Source: Umbilicaria muhlenbergii (Eukaryota; Ascomycota; Lecanoromycetes; Umbilicariales; Umbilicariaceae). Taken from it: 64,000 nucleotides of DNA. Both the position numbers and the translations under genes were made by a program. Below the pieces are notes generated by a model. That model was not told the origin of the DNA. It saw only the letters and a list, made by a program, of their open reading frames with translations, and ran no database searches. The stretch is from NCBI GenBank assembly GCA_000611775.1, contig KK106982.1, positions 2,723,992 to 2,787,991 on the forward strand, in the 5' to 3' direction. This document shows, piece by piece, positions 1 through 12,100 of this stretch; the stretch's first letter is position 1; each line of letters opens with the position of its first letter.

Positions 1-828
1 ACTCTTGACCTATGGCTACATTAGCTGTGAAACACCCTCCTTGTAGCCTTGCATGGGTCCACTCCAGAATGGTAGATCATTTATCATTGCTTATTGACTA
101 TGCCCATCCGTGCGCCCGGCGTTACACAAATCCTCTCTGTGGCCCCGATGTGTACACGCAATGGGGGCGTTTTGGGCTGAAAGCATGATACATGCATGCT
201 TACCAGTGCAACGGCCTATCTTCCATAGGGCTGCGGTGGCGTGCAGCTGTAAGAGGAATGGATTGGAGGAACCACACTTTTGCTCTCAATCCCCTGCTCA
301 AGGATGATTTCCGTATCTCGTTGCCATGCTAGTCATTTGCGTGCATTCAGCCTAGGCTTTCGACAATGCTCTCTTACGTTGTATGAAACAGACTGCGGAA
401 ATTCTCTACGCCGCAAACATCTGCCTGCAGCATTGAAGTTCTCTCAGCCGTAATCGATCTTATTTGCCGTTACATTACCATTGTGACAAATTGAAAGAAG
501 ATCCTGCAAACTATGTCACACAGGCTAAAGCTATCATGTATTGCAGCGGTGTCAATGACCGTGGTAACACAAATTGACAGGATTTAATGCACTCACCTGC
601 TATGAACCTAAGCCATGCCACTCCCTTGCTTCGGAGACCAGGCCATGTTACAGCTGGGGCAAAATGCAAGATAATCTAAGACAGAGTAAGCAGTATTCCT
701 AATAGCCTCAGTCTAGGCTAGGGTAGCCCGGGGAGAGCTCGGTCTCGCCCGCTCAAAGAAGCATGCAGACAATGATGTGCAACCTCAGATCTCATCATGT
801 GTGCCTCATATGACTCTTGTGATTCATG
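1..828. other. No recognisable gene
   Basis: The only open frames here are short and have no recognisable domain. I see no LTR, tRNA or clear promoter. The base composition looks like ordinary fungal intergenic DNA, with CpG present, unlike the mutated block further right. Confidence 0.5.
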
Positions 829-1042
829 ATCAGGTGCACCTGAGTCTTCTTGTGCCTCCGGCGTAATTTCCGCTTTTGATCCTCAGCTTTGGGAGTGCAT
901 GAGCTCCTGGCACATTTCATCCGAGATGGATTTATATCAGGTGCACCTAAGTCTCCATGTGCCTCCGGCGTAATTTCCACTTTTGATCCTCAGCTTTAGG
1001 AGTGCATAAGCTCCTAACGCATTTCATACGAGATGAATCCCA
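829..1042. repeat. Two-copy 107-bp tandem duplication
   Basis: Two direct copies lie head to tail at 829-935 and 936-1042. Each begins ATCAGGTGCACCT and contains TGCCTCCGGCGTAATTTC and TTTTGATCCTCAGCTTT. Copy 2 differs from copy 1 mostly by C/T and G/A transitions. No coding role is visible. It lies about 280 bp upstream of the UbiA-family start codon. Confidence 0.8.
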
Positions 1043-1322
1043 CAATTTGTGCCTCTACTTCTCAAAGAGAGTCATTGTCGTATTCCTTATGCAGGGCTAG
1101 GATTGATGTATCCACCATGTGATAATTACACACAAATGATAAATAATGGACCCTGCGGACATTTGTAGTAAAGTGAAATTAAGGAGATATGTAAATTTGA
1201 TGAGTAGCATCTCCGGTCCTTTCTATGCCTTTATGCAACGCTTTACGTCGCCTACCCAATCAACATTCCCGTCAATCGATTGAGTACTTGACATCTCGAA
1301 GAAGCTTATCAGAAAACTAACT

Positions 1323-2370
1323 ATGAGTACCCAATGTGTGAAAGGGGTAACCCTCAACGAATCCCACCAGGTGAGAGACCTGTATATACACTCTGTAGTC
1401 TTTACAAAGGTTTTAAGACGCGCGGTGCTGAGGAGTACTAACGCTTTTGGAGGCGACAAACCATCCTCAGAAACGGAAACCACTGTCCTATCACCTATAC
1501 ACAATATGGCTCTTTACCCGCAGCGATCTAAAGACGATCGTCATTCCAAGTACGGTTTTTGGCGTGGTCTCTTCTTTGTCGGGATCAGTCCTCACGACTA
1601 ATCCGTCGCCTTTGGTACTCAACATCGGAAAACGTCTCCCAATAACCGCATTCTGGGCGTGGATTAATCTATTACCTTTCGCGATAGACAACCAGCGGCA
1701 GCCGGACGGCATTAAGGAGGACATCGAAAACAAAGCCTGGAGACCGCTACCATCAAAGAGGCTAACACCAAAAGAGGCGACTTTGTCAATGCTGGCGCTA
1801 TACCTCGTAGCGTTTTTGTCGAGTCTGTATGTCGGAGGAATATGGCAGTGCATCACCCTGATGGGCCTTGGATATTGGTATAATGATCGGAAAGGAGCCG
1901 ACAGCAGCTGCATAACCCGGAACTTCATCAATGCCTGTGGCTACATTTGCTTTACGTCTGGATCCCTGGAAGTCACGTCTGATCCTTCATGCACATTCCT
2001 AAAGCCGGTGGCTTACCAATGGCTCCTCACAATTGGCCTGGTAGTACTTACCACCATACAATCGCAAGACATGTTAGACCAAGCTGGTGATAGCCTCCGC
2101 AAGCGCTGGACTGTCCCATTGGTAGTTGGAGACTCGGTAGCTAGGTGGACTATTGCAGTCCCTGTGGGAATCTGGTCTTGGTTTTGTCCGGCATTCTGGC
2201 AGATTGGCGTTAAAGGTTTTCCAACACCAACCCTCTTAGGGATGATCATCGTTTGGAGAATTATCTTCAAGAGAACAGCTGAAGCGGACAATATTACTTT
2301 TCGAATTTATAACATGTGGATAGTTAGTCTATACCTGTTACCATTGATAAAAAGGTCTAGTGAGCTTTAG
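1323..2370 (+). CDS. UbiA-family membrane prenyltransferase / terpene cyclase
   Basis: Predicted 321-aa integral membrane enzyme of the UbiA superfamily, closest in style to the fungal members that act as terpene cyclases or prenyltransferases (Fma-TC-like). The first Asp-rich motif is at residues 95-106 (DNQ...D...ED, followed by NKAWRPLPSKR). The second is at 222-229 (DMLDQAGD). Both bind Mg-diphosphate in this superfamily. Hydrophobic stretches fill the rest. The long frame at 1447 has no ATG; a stop lies at 1429-1431. I therefore propose exon 1 at 1323-1370 and an 82-nt intron at 1371-1452 (donor CAG/GTGAGA, branch TACTAAC, acceptor GGAG), joining in phase to 1453-2370. Substrate and product are unknown. 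No other biosynthetic gene lies nearby in the window. Confidence 0.78.
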
Positions 2371-3303
2371 CAGCATCATCAGAAATTGATAGCATGGATT
2401 TAGAGATAATTAAGCTCATCACTTACTTCCTGACTTCTTTTATGAACACATAATAAGTTAGACGGCTTTAAAATGATCATTATTTAAAAACTCAACGTGT
2501 ACTCTTTTTAATATTTCTTAACATCAATATTTCTCTTCTTTCTCTTTAAACACTAGATAGTATAATCTACTTTCATATGCTCCTTCACAAGCCCTTCAAT
2601 CCCTAGTTCTACCAATTCGGCCTCATGTTCAGATAGAATTCCCGCAGACACCAAAGCTGCCATGAGTGTCATGGCATGTGTAATTATCATTGCTGTAACC
2701 GGACTGTCCGCGTATATATGAATTCGACATCGGCGTCAGTTCACCGCGGGTTTAACAGTATTCTGTTTACTCCAACCCAGTTGAGCAGCATGGAATAGAG
2801 ATGTGTGGCTGTCAGCAGCAAGCAGAACTCACTGGTGTACCCACTGTGCAGCATGAACCTAGCGCAGGGGGGTGATACCTAAGTTTCACTCTGGATCATG
2901 GGCAGAGGAGAGTCCAATGTATAGTGTCATAGTTGTTGTTGCTTCCAATCATGTTTATGGTCCTGCGTCGCCTTGTCAAGGCAAGTCTCGGCCGCGAAGT
3001 GATGCTCCTTCAAAGTTGATATTAGGTCGATAGCTTGGCGCATGAGTCATCATTGACGGCAGAGCGGAGCGAAGATTCAGTGGCTGTTACAAGATCTGTG
3101 GGAGGGATTTGATGCCGCCGCCTAGGGTGGTCAAGTAGATTGGTGCTTGAAGGACTAAAGAATTCAAGAAGACAATTGCGAGGCATCAGAAGTAGATTGT
3201 TAATCTAATCTGCATCAAGCTAGAGATATCTCTCCCGATAATGTATAGATCGTGATCTATACCACACCCTCTGAACCAGATGACTGAAAGTGAATTGTGA
3301 CTT
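2371..3303. other. Intergenic, nothing recognised
   Basis: About 930 bp lie between the converging UbiA-family gene and the C-terminal fragment of the split peptidase. The first ~170 bp after the UbiA stop are AT-rich (likely 3' UTR and terminator). No ORF with a recognisable domain and no repeat was seen. Confidence 0.45.
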
Positions 3304-3551
3304 CTAAGACCTGCTGTCAACATCACCCGCGGCAGCTCCTACCGGTACTTTATATGGGTCTGCAATGGCTGCTCGTTCAACTCCAGGGCTGTAAACAGAC
3401 ACAAACGTTTCATTTCTGGCAGAAGGAAGAATCCCAGTGCGAAGGAACTCCTTGGTCAGAAAAGGTTGAGGACAGGTTCACAACTGAAAAGAACAGTATT
3501 AGCATTTCATGCCAGAAAAGGTTTCAAGCCAGAATCACGTGAGTATAAAAG
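3304..3551 (-). pseudogene. C-terminal fragment of split TAP-like hydrolase
   Basis: Read on the minus strand, this piece encodes the usual end of TAP-like peptidases: a Cys, then PFLTKEFLRTGILP (the C....YL..G.LP pattern) and a ~35-residue tail ending at the TAG at 3304-3306. It continues the gene whose main part is 39387-41811. The two are separated by the F insertion, and AAAAG (3547-3551 and 39387-39391) is the target duplication. Just after the junction there are in-frame stops (TGA, TAA) before the conserved part, so either an intron lay here or the gene was already decayed. Joining by TSD is strong; the exact splice is not resolved. Confidence 0.75.
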
Positions 3552-3762
3552 TGTCACGGGTTAGTGGCAATCTGGGACTCACGTAGGGCATGCGCCCTAC
3601 AAGCGGCTTGGCAGCGTTAGCGAGCCACATGAAAACTCTGCACTGCTTGATCTCACCTTCATTCCTTAGTTATTAGCTTTATATAGTTAGGATCATATAA
3701 CCCCTATACATCTATATCTCACGCTGTCACATACCTCAACTATACTTCCCTTTCTAGTAAGG
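3552..3762 (+). repeat. F 5' LTR, first part
   Basis: This matches 39159-39369 and is cut at TAAGG by insertion of A. The missing 17 bp reappear at 12387-12403, after the second copy of TAAGG. Confidence 0.93.
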
Positions 3763-4262
3763 TGTAAGGGGGGTGGGTGTACGACGGTCGTCGTTGTTAG
3801 ACTATAGCGTCCCTTACTAGAAAGGGAAGTATAGTCGAGGTATGTGGCAGCGTGAGGTATAGATGTATAGAGGTTATATGATCCTAACTATATAGAACTA
3901 ATAACTAAGGAGTGAAAGGGGGAGCGGCGGAGCAGCGCAGAGTTTTATTGTGTGCGCCGCCAAGTCGCTTAGGAAGCGCTAGCCCAGATGTGTTACTATA
4001 TCGTGACAGTCGTATAGGAGTTGAACGGGGTGTCGTAGGCAATATAGTCACGATGGGGCCAATGCAATGGTTATACGTCTTCTATTCAGTGGCAAAACTG
4101 ATCACTGAGGAAGCAGGTTTCTGAACCTCCTTGTGAAGAGTTTTCACTTGATGCCAAGGCGCTAGGCGCTGAGTCATCATGTTTATATAATGTCATACTA
4201 TAGTGTTGTACTATAGTGTTGTACTTGTCATACTGTCATATTATTATATGATGACCCTGACA
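3763..4262 (-). repeat. A left (3') LTR, interrupted by G
   Basis: Starts TGTAAGGGGGGTGGG and ends CCCTGACA. It is interrupted by the solo LTR G plus its 5-bp TSD. Without them it is 281 bp, equal to the right LTR. This copy keeps its CpG and GG/CC dinucleotides while the right copy has lost them. Confidence 0.92.
3795..4008 (-). mobile_element. Solo LTR G (214 bp), relative of the F LTR
   Basis: Reverse-oriented solo LTR with ends TGTTAGAC...CGTGACA and TSD GTCGT (3790-3794 / 4009-4013). Its complement shares long stretches with the 3' part of the F LTR (CTAGTAAGGGACGCTATAGT), but its other half is diverged, so it is a related subfamily. It is barely mutated and is the youngest event on the left side. 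Confidence 0.9.
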
Positions 4263-6854
4263 CAGCATTCCTCTTCTCATGATGCCATCCCTGAGGTCAA
4301 CTGAATGCTCATAAACCTTGTTATGATGTCATAACAGTTGAGGTTGTAGGGTGGTCACATGAGACTGCACTAAAGTAAAGCTGATTATGTGCTCTTGCTT
4401 AATTGTGATGATATCACACCTGGCAGTAAGTTCTTCTTCATAACATAAACATCAAGATCATGTTTATTGTAGGTTCAAAACACTCTTCTCTTTGTGCTTA
4501 TCCTTCATCATTTGTTTAGTCATTTGTCTTATGACATGTTGTTGTACATCTCATGACTTTTTCACAGCTCATTGAGTGACCTGATGACTTCATGACATCA
4601 TCCTCATTGCAGAGGTGTTCACCTCATGAAGGGAGTGTCATGAAGCTTGCAGCTCACAGCTCAACATTCTTGCAGTGTCATACTTCCTGTCATACATGTA
4701 TGAATGCTAACATGGTATATAGTCAATCAATATTTGAATGATTAAACTCACAGTCACAGACAACAGTGAAGACCTGCCTTCATCAGGAAAGCCTGTCAAG
4801 CTTCAGGCTTAATGTGAGGAGGAGGGCTCTGAGTCAGAGTCAGTGAATGAAACTGTGATGATCAACACCTTCAGAAAGAGATGAGGAAACAGAATGATAA
4901 AACTGACTGTTCAACACCTGAAGAGGATTAAGCATTTATCTTTAAGTGATGTCTTCAGCAGCAGTTCTTGCTCTGTGTGATGTCATGATGATACCTCACT
5001 GCCGGCTTGCGTGCAGCAGGCTCATCATCATGAGTGTGTGATTTGAGAGAACCTCAGTCACATATTGTCAGGTACTGCTCACTGTGACTTTTGTATAAGA
5101 GTTGAAGTTGATCACTGCTTTGTGTCAGACAGAAGAGCCTGCACATGTTGCATATCTTTCTGCAATCTTCATGAGTAATGCACAGCAGAGCTTCTGATCA
5201 TCACTGCTTTGATCTCTGAGAGCTTTGATGTTGTTGTTCTGTGCACGCGTGTTTATGATGATCAGAGGAGTGACAGCACATCATAAGTCTGCCTTTTTTA
5301 ATTTTCTTTTGTTTTGTTTAGAATGAAAAAATGTCATACTAATTGTCATACTTTATGTTATACTTTTTGTCATACTTTTGCATTGTTAATTAGTCATAAT
5401 GTTTAATAACTGATCATCAGATCCTCATGCTGTCATCTTTTATTAATCATTATCAGCATTCTTCACGCCCCCTGCAGCTGCTCCTCAACATGAGTCTCAT
5501 GACATTCACAATGAGGTGATTAATGTTAATTCAATAATTCTGAGAAGCTCATTTAAACTCTTGCTGTCTTGCTGAAGAGCACTGCTCATGCTCTCTGCAT
5601 TTTTAATGCTCATCAATCTCATCATCATTAAGAGTATATCAAACTCTGTGAGCAGCATCATGTTGAGGAGATGAGGTCAGAAGCTTCATCAAATAATGAA
5701 GAAAAATTTAAGACAGCAGAAGACAAGTAGATAAATAAGAATAATTTAACACAACACTGATGAGAGGTCAAGTGTAAAGTGTTGATCTCAGATTCATTTT
5801 AATCTTCAGATCTGAAATGAAATGCTTCTGTGCTTGAGTGTTTTTTAATTCTCTGCAATGTGACACATCTGTTATAATGTAGTTCATGCAGTAATCTTAT
5901 TATAGATTCTGTTGTAGCATCATAACTTCTGTCATATTCTTGTTGTAGAGCACTGACTCTGTCATAAAAGATCAAGTTAACAAAGTTGACAAAGTTTTCA
6001 GTTCTTAAAGTTCATGACTTTTGTGACAGCTTTCTTAAGGTTCATGACTTTTGCAACAGTTTCTCAATTGATCTTGAAGAGTCATGTTGTACAGCTCACC
6101 TGAATTTCAGTTTATCAGAGTTGTCAGCATGAAATTTTCACATTTTTACCTTTGCATTGTGAATGAAGTGTGTTGATTCTCATGTGTCATCTCACACCTG
6201 ATCTGTCAGCTTTCATTTAATGAGGTATTGAAGCTTGCTGTCATGAATGTGATTATTCACAATTGCCTCAACTTCTCACTCATCATCTCAGTTGAGTAGT
6301 AGGTCTTTTCCTGTCAATGCAGAGGACACATAACATGTGCCTTGAAATGACTTCAATAGAGTGACATTGAATATGTTATAAATGTTTTGATCCTCTGAGA
6401 GATCAAGTTCATACAATGACTGACTTATCACATGTCATATCATGAATGAGCTGAGTTTTTTTCAATGCAGTTTCTTCATCTGTTTGTTCACTGACATATT
6501 TTTTTCATTGATCAGTACTAAATCACCTTCTTTGAACATTATCTTCATTCAGTGCTGATTATAATAATTTACATATGTCTTGTTAACCTGTCATAGCTGC
6601 TTTTAAGCTGTTGCAATTTGATCTTGAAGCTGTTGTGTGTCTGCATAAGGTCTTATTTGTTCATGTGAGTGCTGTATAAACAGCTTACTTAGACTTATCT
6701 GAGGGTCTCACTTTAAATTAAGCTGAAAGGGGCTCTTTCCTGTAGCAGCATGTATGAAGTTGTTGTATGAGAACTTCATGCAGAGTAAAAGCTTAACTCA
6801 GTCCTCTTGCTGCTCATCAATAAATATGTATAAATATGTCTTCAGGGACTGATT

Positions 6855-9800
6855 CTGCCTCTTTGTTTGATCATCAGTTTGCAGGTGAAAAGCTGTTGAC
6901 ATGTTATGACAGCATCACATGTGAAAGCAGAAGTTAATTCATTGCTTTAATGTAAAAAGCTTATCTCTGTCTGTGACTAAAACTTTTGACACATCATGAT
7001 GCTTAATAATGTTCTGAATAAACACTTCAATGAAGTCAGCAACTGACATTATCTTCTGTATAAAAATATAATGAGTCATTTTAATCAACTTATCAACTAT
7101 GATGAGAATTAAATCTCATGTCATACTTTCATATGTGCTGCTCAGTGACAGGTCTGTAATGAAGTTCATTGTCATTATATGTCATGACACTTTCAGGACT
7201 GATAATGAGTTTAATAATTTATATGATTTGTGATGAGCTGACTTCACCTTTTGACATTCAACACAGTCATGACAGTAACATTGTACATCTTTGACAGCAT
7301 CAGGTCAATCATAAGATCACTGCATTAATTTTGCAGTTCTTGACTTCCTGAAATGACTTGCAAAAACATCATCATGAAATCAACTGATCACTGCATTGTG
7401 AAGAGCAGAGTTCTGCAGAATGTAAATCTTACTGTTGTAGTGTATGACATCATCTATTTCTTGTCAACATTTTTGTATATTTGACAGTATAGATGTCATA
7501 TTTGGCTGCATCTCTGATGTCATGATCATCTCAGGGTTCATGTATATATTCATATTTATCATCTCAAACTCAGACAAGTTGTTTTTATCCTCAAGAGGGG
7601 TAGTTAATCCCTGTCATACTTATCATATCAAATCATCTTTCAACTGCTCAGTATGAATTGCATGTTCAAGTTGTTCAATAAACATTCTTATATAAGCTGT
7701 TATCTCCTCACCTATTGATGAGTGAGTAGACATGAGTTGAAGCGCTTTAACAGTGTCAGCAGAAGCATTATCCTCAATTTAAAGATTAATAAGAATGTGA
7801 CTTGCATCATTATTCATAACTGCAGTGTTTGTTGAGTTATTCTTGATTGAGTGCTGCTGAAGCTTTACATATTTAAGTTCTTTTATTCAGTCACAGCTTG
7901 TTTCTTAAGCATGTAAATCATGAACTGCTGATGTTTCAGTTGTATCATCAGCTTCAGTATTCATCATATTAATATATTTATCACAGCTTGCTTCTTGAGC
8001 ATGTAAATCATAAACTGCTGATGTTTCAATTGTATCACTGACTTCAGTATTCATCATATTAATATATTTATCACGGCTTGCTTCTTCTTGAGCAGATAGG
8101 TTTCACATCACTGATGTTTTAATGAGATCATCATCTTCAATAATCATCATACTGAGTAGGTGATGCACTGCTGATGTTTTAATGATATCACTGACTTCAT
8201 CTGACATGACACTCTCATCATTTTCATTACAGCTTGCTTTTTTTTAAGTAAATACATTTCACACTGTTGATGTTCTGATGAGATCATCATCTTCAGTGTT
8301 CATTGTACTGATAATATTCATTGTGATAGGTATGATGTTCTCTTGTTGTAATCTCTGTCATACTGAGTGTCTTGACTGCAGTGTCATTGCAGCAAGCATG
8401 TATAATTTCTCCTGCACTGACTTATAATCCTTGCTTCCTAAATGAAAGGACTGTCACATTATTTCAGCAGTAGTTGAGGTACTGACAGCTTTCAGCAGTT
8501 CATAATTAAATCATCTTGACAGATTGTCAGCAGAGTTCTTCTTGCTCTCTTGATATGTGACCTTAAAGTTGTACTCAGTGAGCTTTTCAGCTCACTTGAG
8601 CTGCCTTCATGTGAGGTTTAAGGTAGTCATAAATCAAACAAGGTTTGCATGATCAGTCAATATGATGATCAGGTGTCTAGCGCCTCAACAGTAATGCTGT
8701 TAATGATGCATGACTTTCATGATGACAAGGAGCTCTTGCTCATCTGTATCATATCAGGTCTCAGTATTTAGCAGCTTCTTATTATAGTAAGTAATTAATA
8801 ATCAATGCAATTGACTGTTGACCTCAAAGTGTTGTGTTAAGATTTTATCAATTGTGAACTCAGAGGCGTCTGTTTCAACCCTCATGAGTTTGTTTTCATT
8901 GAAGTAGTGTAGTAATGAAGCACTCATGAAGGTCTCCTTCAGAGCTTTAAACACTTTCAATGCAGCTTCTGAAAGTGAAAAAGAAGTAAGTATGATGTTT
9001 TCTTGTTGTAGCTCTCTCTTGACTTGTGAGCTGCATGCTGAATAACTTGTGTTAAACCTCTGTAATGAGATTAAGCTGCTCTGCTTTCCTTTAATGTCTT
9101 GATGAGGAGCAGTTCAGTGAGTTGAAAGAAAACTTGATACAATCTTAATCTTCTTTTTATTCCTTTCTGTTTTCAGAAGGTTTAACAGTGATGCTGCAAT
9201 TCATGAATAATCTCTTATAAACCTTCAGAAGAAGTTGATGAAGCTTAAAAAAATCTGCAATTCATGAACATTCTTCAGAGGCAGTTATTCTTCAACAGCT
9301 TGAATTTTCTTCAAGTTCATGTATATGCCTTCTGTGTTGATCTTAAATCCTAGAAAGTTCACTTTCATTGCATTGAATGAGCACTTACTGATCTTAAGAT
9401 GAAGATCATGACATCATAATGCATTTAGTACTTGTCATACATGCTCTTCATGCTTAGACTCATTTTTGCTAAAGATCAAGATATCATTCAAGTAGATCAC
9501 ACATGTGATGTTTAAAAACTCATCAAGCACTTTATCAATGAAGGCTTGAAACATAGCAGGAGCATTTGTGAGACTGAAAAGCATGACAAGATATTTAAAC
9601 AGCCTGAATCATGTTCAAAATGCTGTTTTCCACTCATCTTCACCTTTAATTCATATTCAATTATATGCATTCTTGCAGTTCAGCTTAGTGAACTTCTTAG
9701 CTTCTTGAAGATGATTCAACATGTCTGATATAAGTGATAATGAGTAACAATTCTTAATAGTAATATCATTCAAGCACTTATAATTAATGATTAATCATAA

Positions 9801-10295
9801 GCTGCTGTCTGATTTCAGTACAAACATAACAGGTGAAGCTGCAGGTGATATTAATTTGCAAATTATGTTTATCTTCATGACATCATCTAAATATACCTTC
9901 AGTACATTAAGCTCAGCTGAAGACATTGAGTATAACTTTCTAAATGAAGGTTGCTGTCCTGATTTCAAGTCAATGACATGATCATGTGAACCTCTCTCAA
10001 GTAAAGACTGCTTCTCAGCTGCCTGAAATATGTCTGTGAAGTCATGATATTCAAGAGGTAATGTGTTGTACACATTGTTATCTCTGTCATACTGTAATAA
10101 GTTCATCTGAAGGGTATATTCTTTTATATTGATCATTAAGTTCAACAGTCTTATGAAGTGTTCTGTAATGAAAAGGTTATTCATATGTAAAATGTTCTTC
10201 AGCACCTTCTTTTTATTAACAGTGAATACTTGATGTGCTGTGATATGCCTCACCTTTTTCCATAGGAATTTCCCCGTGTCATATTCATGATTCAA
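6855..10295 (-). pseudogene. A pol remnant (RT, RNase H, integrase)
   Basis: RT begins near 10.0 kb (HDHVIDLK, then SPAASPVMFVLK). The catalytic box near 9480-9500 reads YLNDIL, so the first catalytic Asp has become Asn through G-to-A. The RNase H/connection motif (KWAEKLTEYNF) is at 8.5-8.6 kb. The integrase zinc finger (CHDCVECQK) is at 7.25-7.30 kb, and core motifs VTDRDK near 6.97 kb and FHLQTDDQT near 6.87 kb follow. Frames are broken, mainly by TGA. Between RNase H and integrase lies an in-frame-sized 90-bp tandem repeat. Confidence 0.85.
7892..8161. repeat. Three 90-bp tandem units inside A
   Basis: Units begin at 7892, 7982 and 8072 with CACAGCTTG or CACGGCTTG. The first two are nearly identical and the third is degenerate. 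Further traces appear near 8220-8310. The 90-bp period is a multiple of three, so it could have been a protein repeat between RNase H and integrase. Confidence 0.8.
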
Positions 10296-12100
10296 GTTTG
10301 CATTGACTAGAAATGATAACCTGAGGATGAAAGAAGCTGATGTGTTGTCTCATGTGACAAGAAAGCAGCTGTTATAGCAGTAAGGTTGACTGTTGATGTT
10401 GTATGCTGTAATAATCAATATGATGAATTCTGACAAGTCAATCATATTGCCTCATGCATTGACTTGAGCTTCATAGGGTTCAGTTTGTAAAGACAGTTCA
10501 TTGACAACATATCATGTGATAATATTGCCTTGACTGTCATTGTTAATAATATATGAGTATTTTTTCTTTGAATCATCTCTTGTTGTATGAAAGTTCACCT
10601 CTAGCTGCCCTGATATCAGATGTGAAATATCATCAATGATAAATAAAAAGGTGAGCTGAAGGTTAATCATGAATCATTTATTCACATCAACTGCAGTAAT
10701 GACTGCTGTCAATCATTCTGTCATACATTCATTTGTTCAATAATTGATGACTTTACACTTGATACAGAGGCCTGCTGCTTTTCATGCATTCACTTTATTC
10801 TTGAGAATAAAGTCTTCTTGTCAGCATGAGGGTCCTGTGAATGTTTGTGTTGTTGTCATGATCACTTTCTTCACAATTGATATGTGGTTTAAATTCTGAC
10901 TTTGGTCACAGTTACTTCCTTGATAAAAGCCTCATGAATTGTTTTCTTTTTCATGATTAAATTGTTGAGAGTGAGAGGTTTATTGTTCAGTGAAAGATTC
11001 TTTTCTGTCATAGTATGACGTCTGTGTCATACTTTTGTTGTTGTTGTCAGTTTTGCTTTAATGATCCTTTTTGATGTCTGAGCAGCTTCAGAACAGTTCA
11101 TGATTGATGATGATGTCAAGATGTGTTGAAATTTCCTGCACTGACTGTCTTGCAACCTGCATCAGATCTCAATGTCATAGTTCAGTCAGAATGTGATGAG
11201 GAAGCTTTAATCATCAACAGTCTTAAATGAGCATTTCATTAATTTCCTTATGTGAAGCTGAAAGGAAGCAGTAGAGTTCTGATAATTTATTATATCAAAA
11301 GATGATTATATCATGACTGCAGAATTCAACTGCATTAAAAGTGATGATATTTTGTTCATCTGTGTCTTCACTGAGGGATAGGTTCTTCTCTAGAATTTTT
11401 AAAAAGTTGTTATAAATGACTTAAGTGTGATCATACTGCTCTTTTTGCTTTCATCAGTTGTTTATGACTGTTTTCTCAAGGTAGGTGCCTGCTCAGATGA
11501 TGAAATCTCATTCAGTAGAAAATTGCTCTGACATCAGCTCTCAGTTTTGATTGATTTCATTTAAATATTCTTGAAGTTTTCATCTCATGACTTTAACACC
11601 TCCTGCATAAAGGTGAGGCTCTCATGATTTTATAAGATGTTAAAAAGAGGAAGGTGTGATGTCTGTCATAACTTAACATCATAATTCATGTGATGAACCT
11701 GTGTTGTTTCCTGAGTTTGTTGTAATCATAATTGAAGGATCTTCTTGCAGGTGTTGATTAAACTCTTAAAGCTTTTTTTTATTATTCTTAAACTTAATTT
11801 CTTGTCATACATGTTGTAATTATAATCACTGACGCTTGATGACCTCCTGATTATGAGCAGTGACTGCCTTAAGATTTTTAATGATGTCATCAAGGTTACC
11901 TGCAGTGATATGTTCATCATCATCAATGATGTCAGAAGTAAAGATATTAATGACTGATAATGTAAATCTGCTAATTAAAGGGCCTGCCTCAGCTTGATTA
12001 TCAACTGTTTCACTGATCTGATGAGATCAAAGTGTTGATGTCATCATGTCTTATTTGCTTTCAACATGACTGTTCACCTGAAGGTACTGAGTGATCAGTA

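Noticed and set aside
3912-4124. 70-codon plus-strand frame
   Set aside because: It crosses the border of solo LTR G and the A LTR, so it has no evolutionary coherence.
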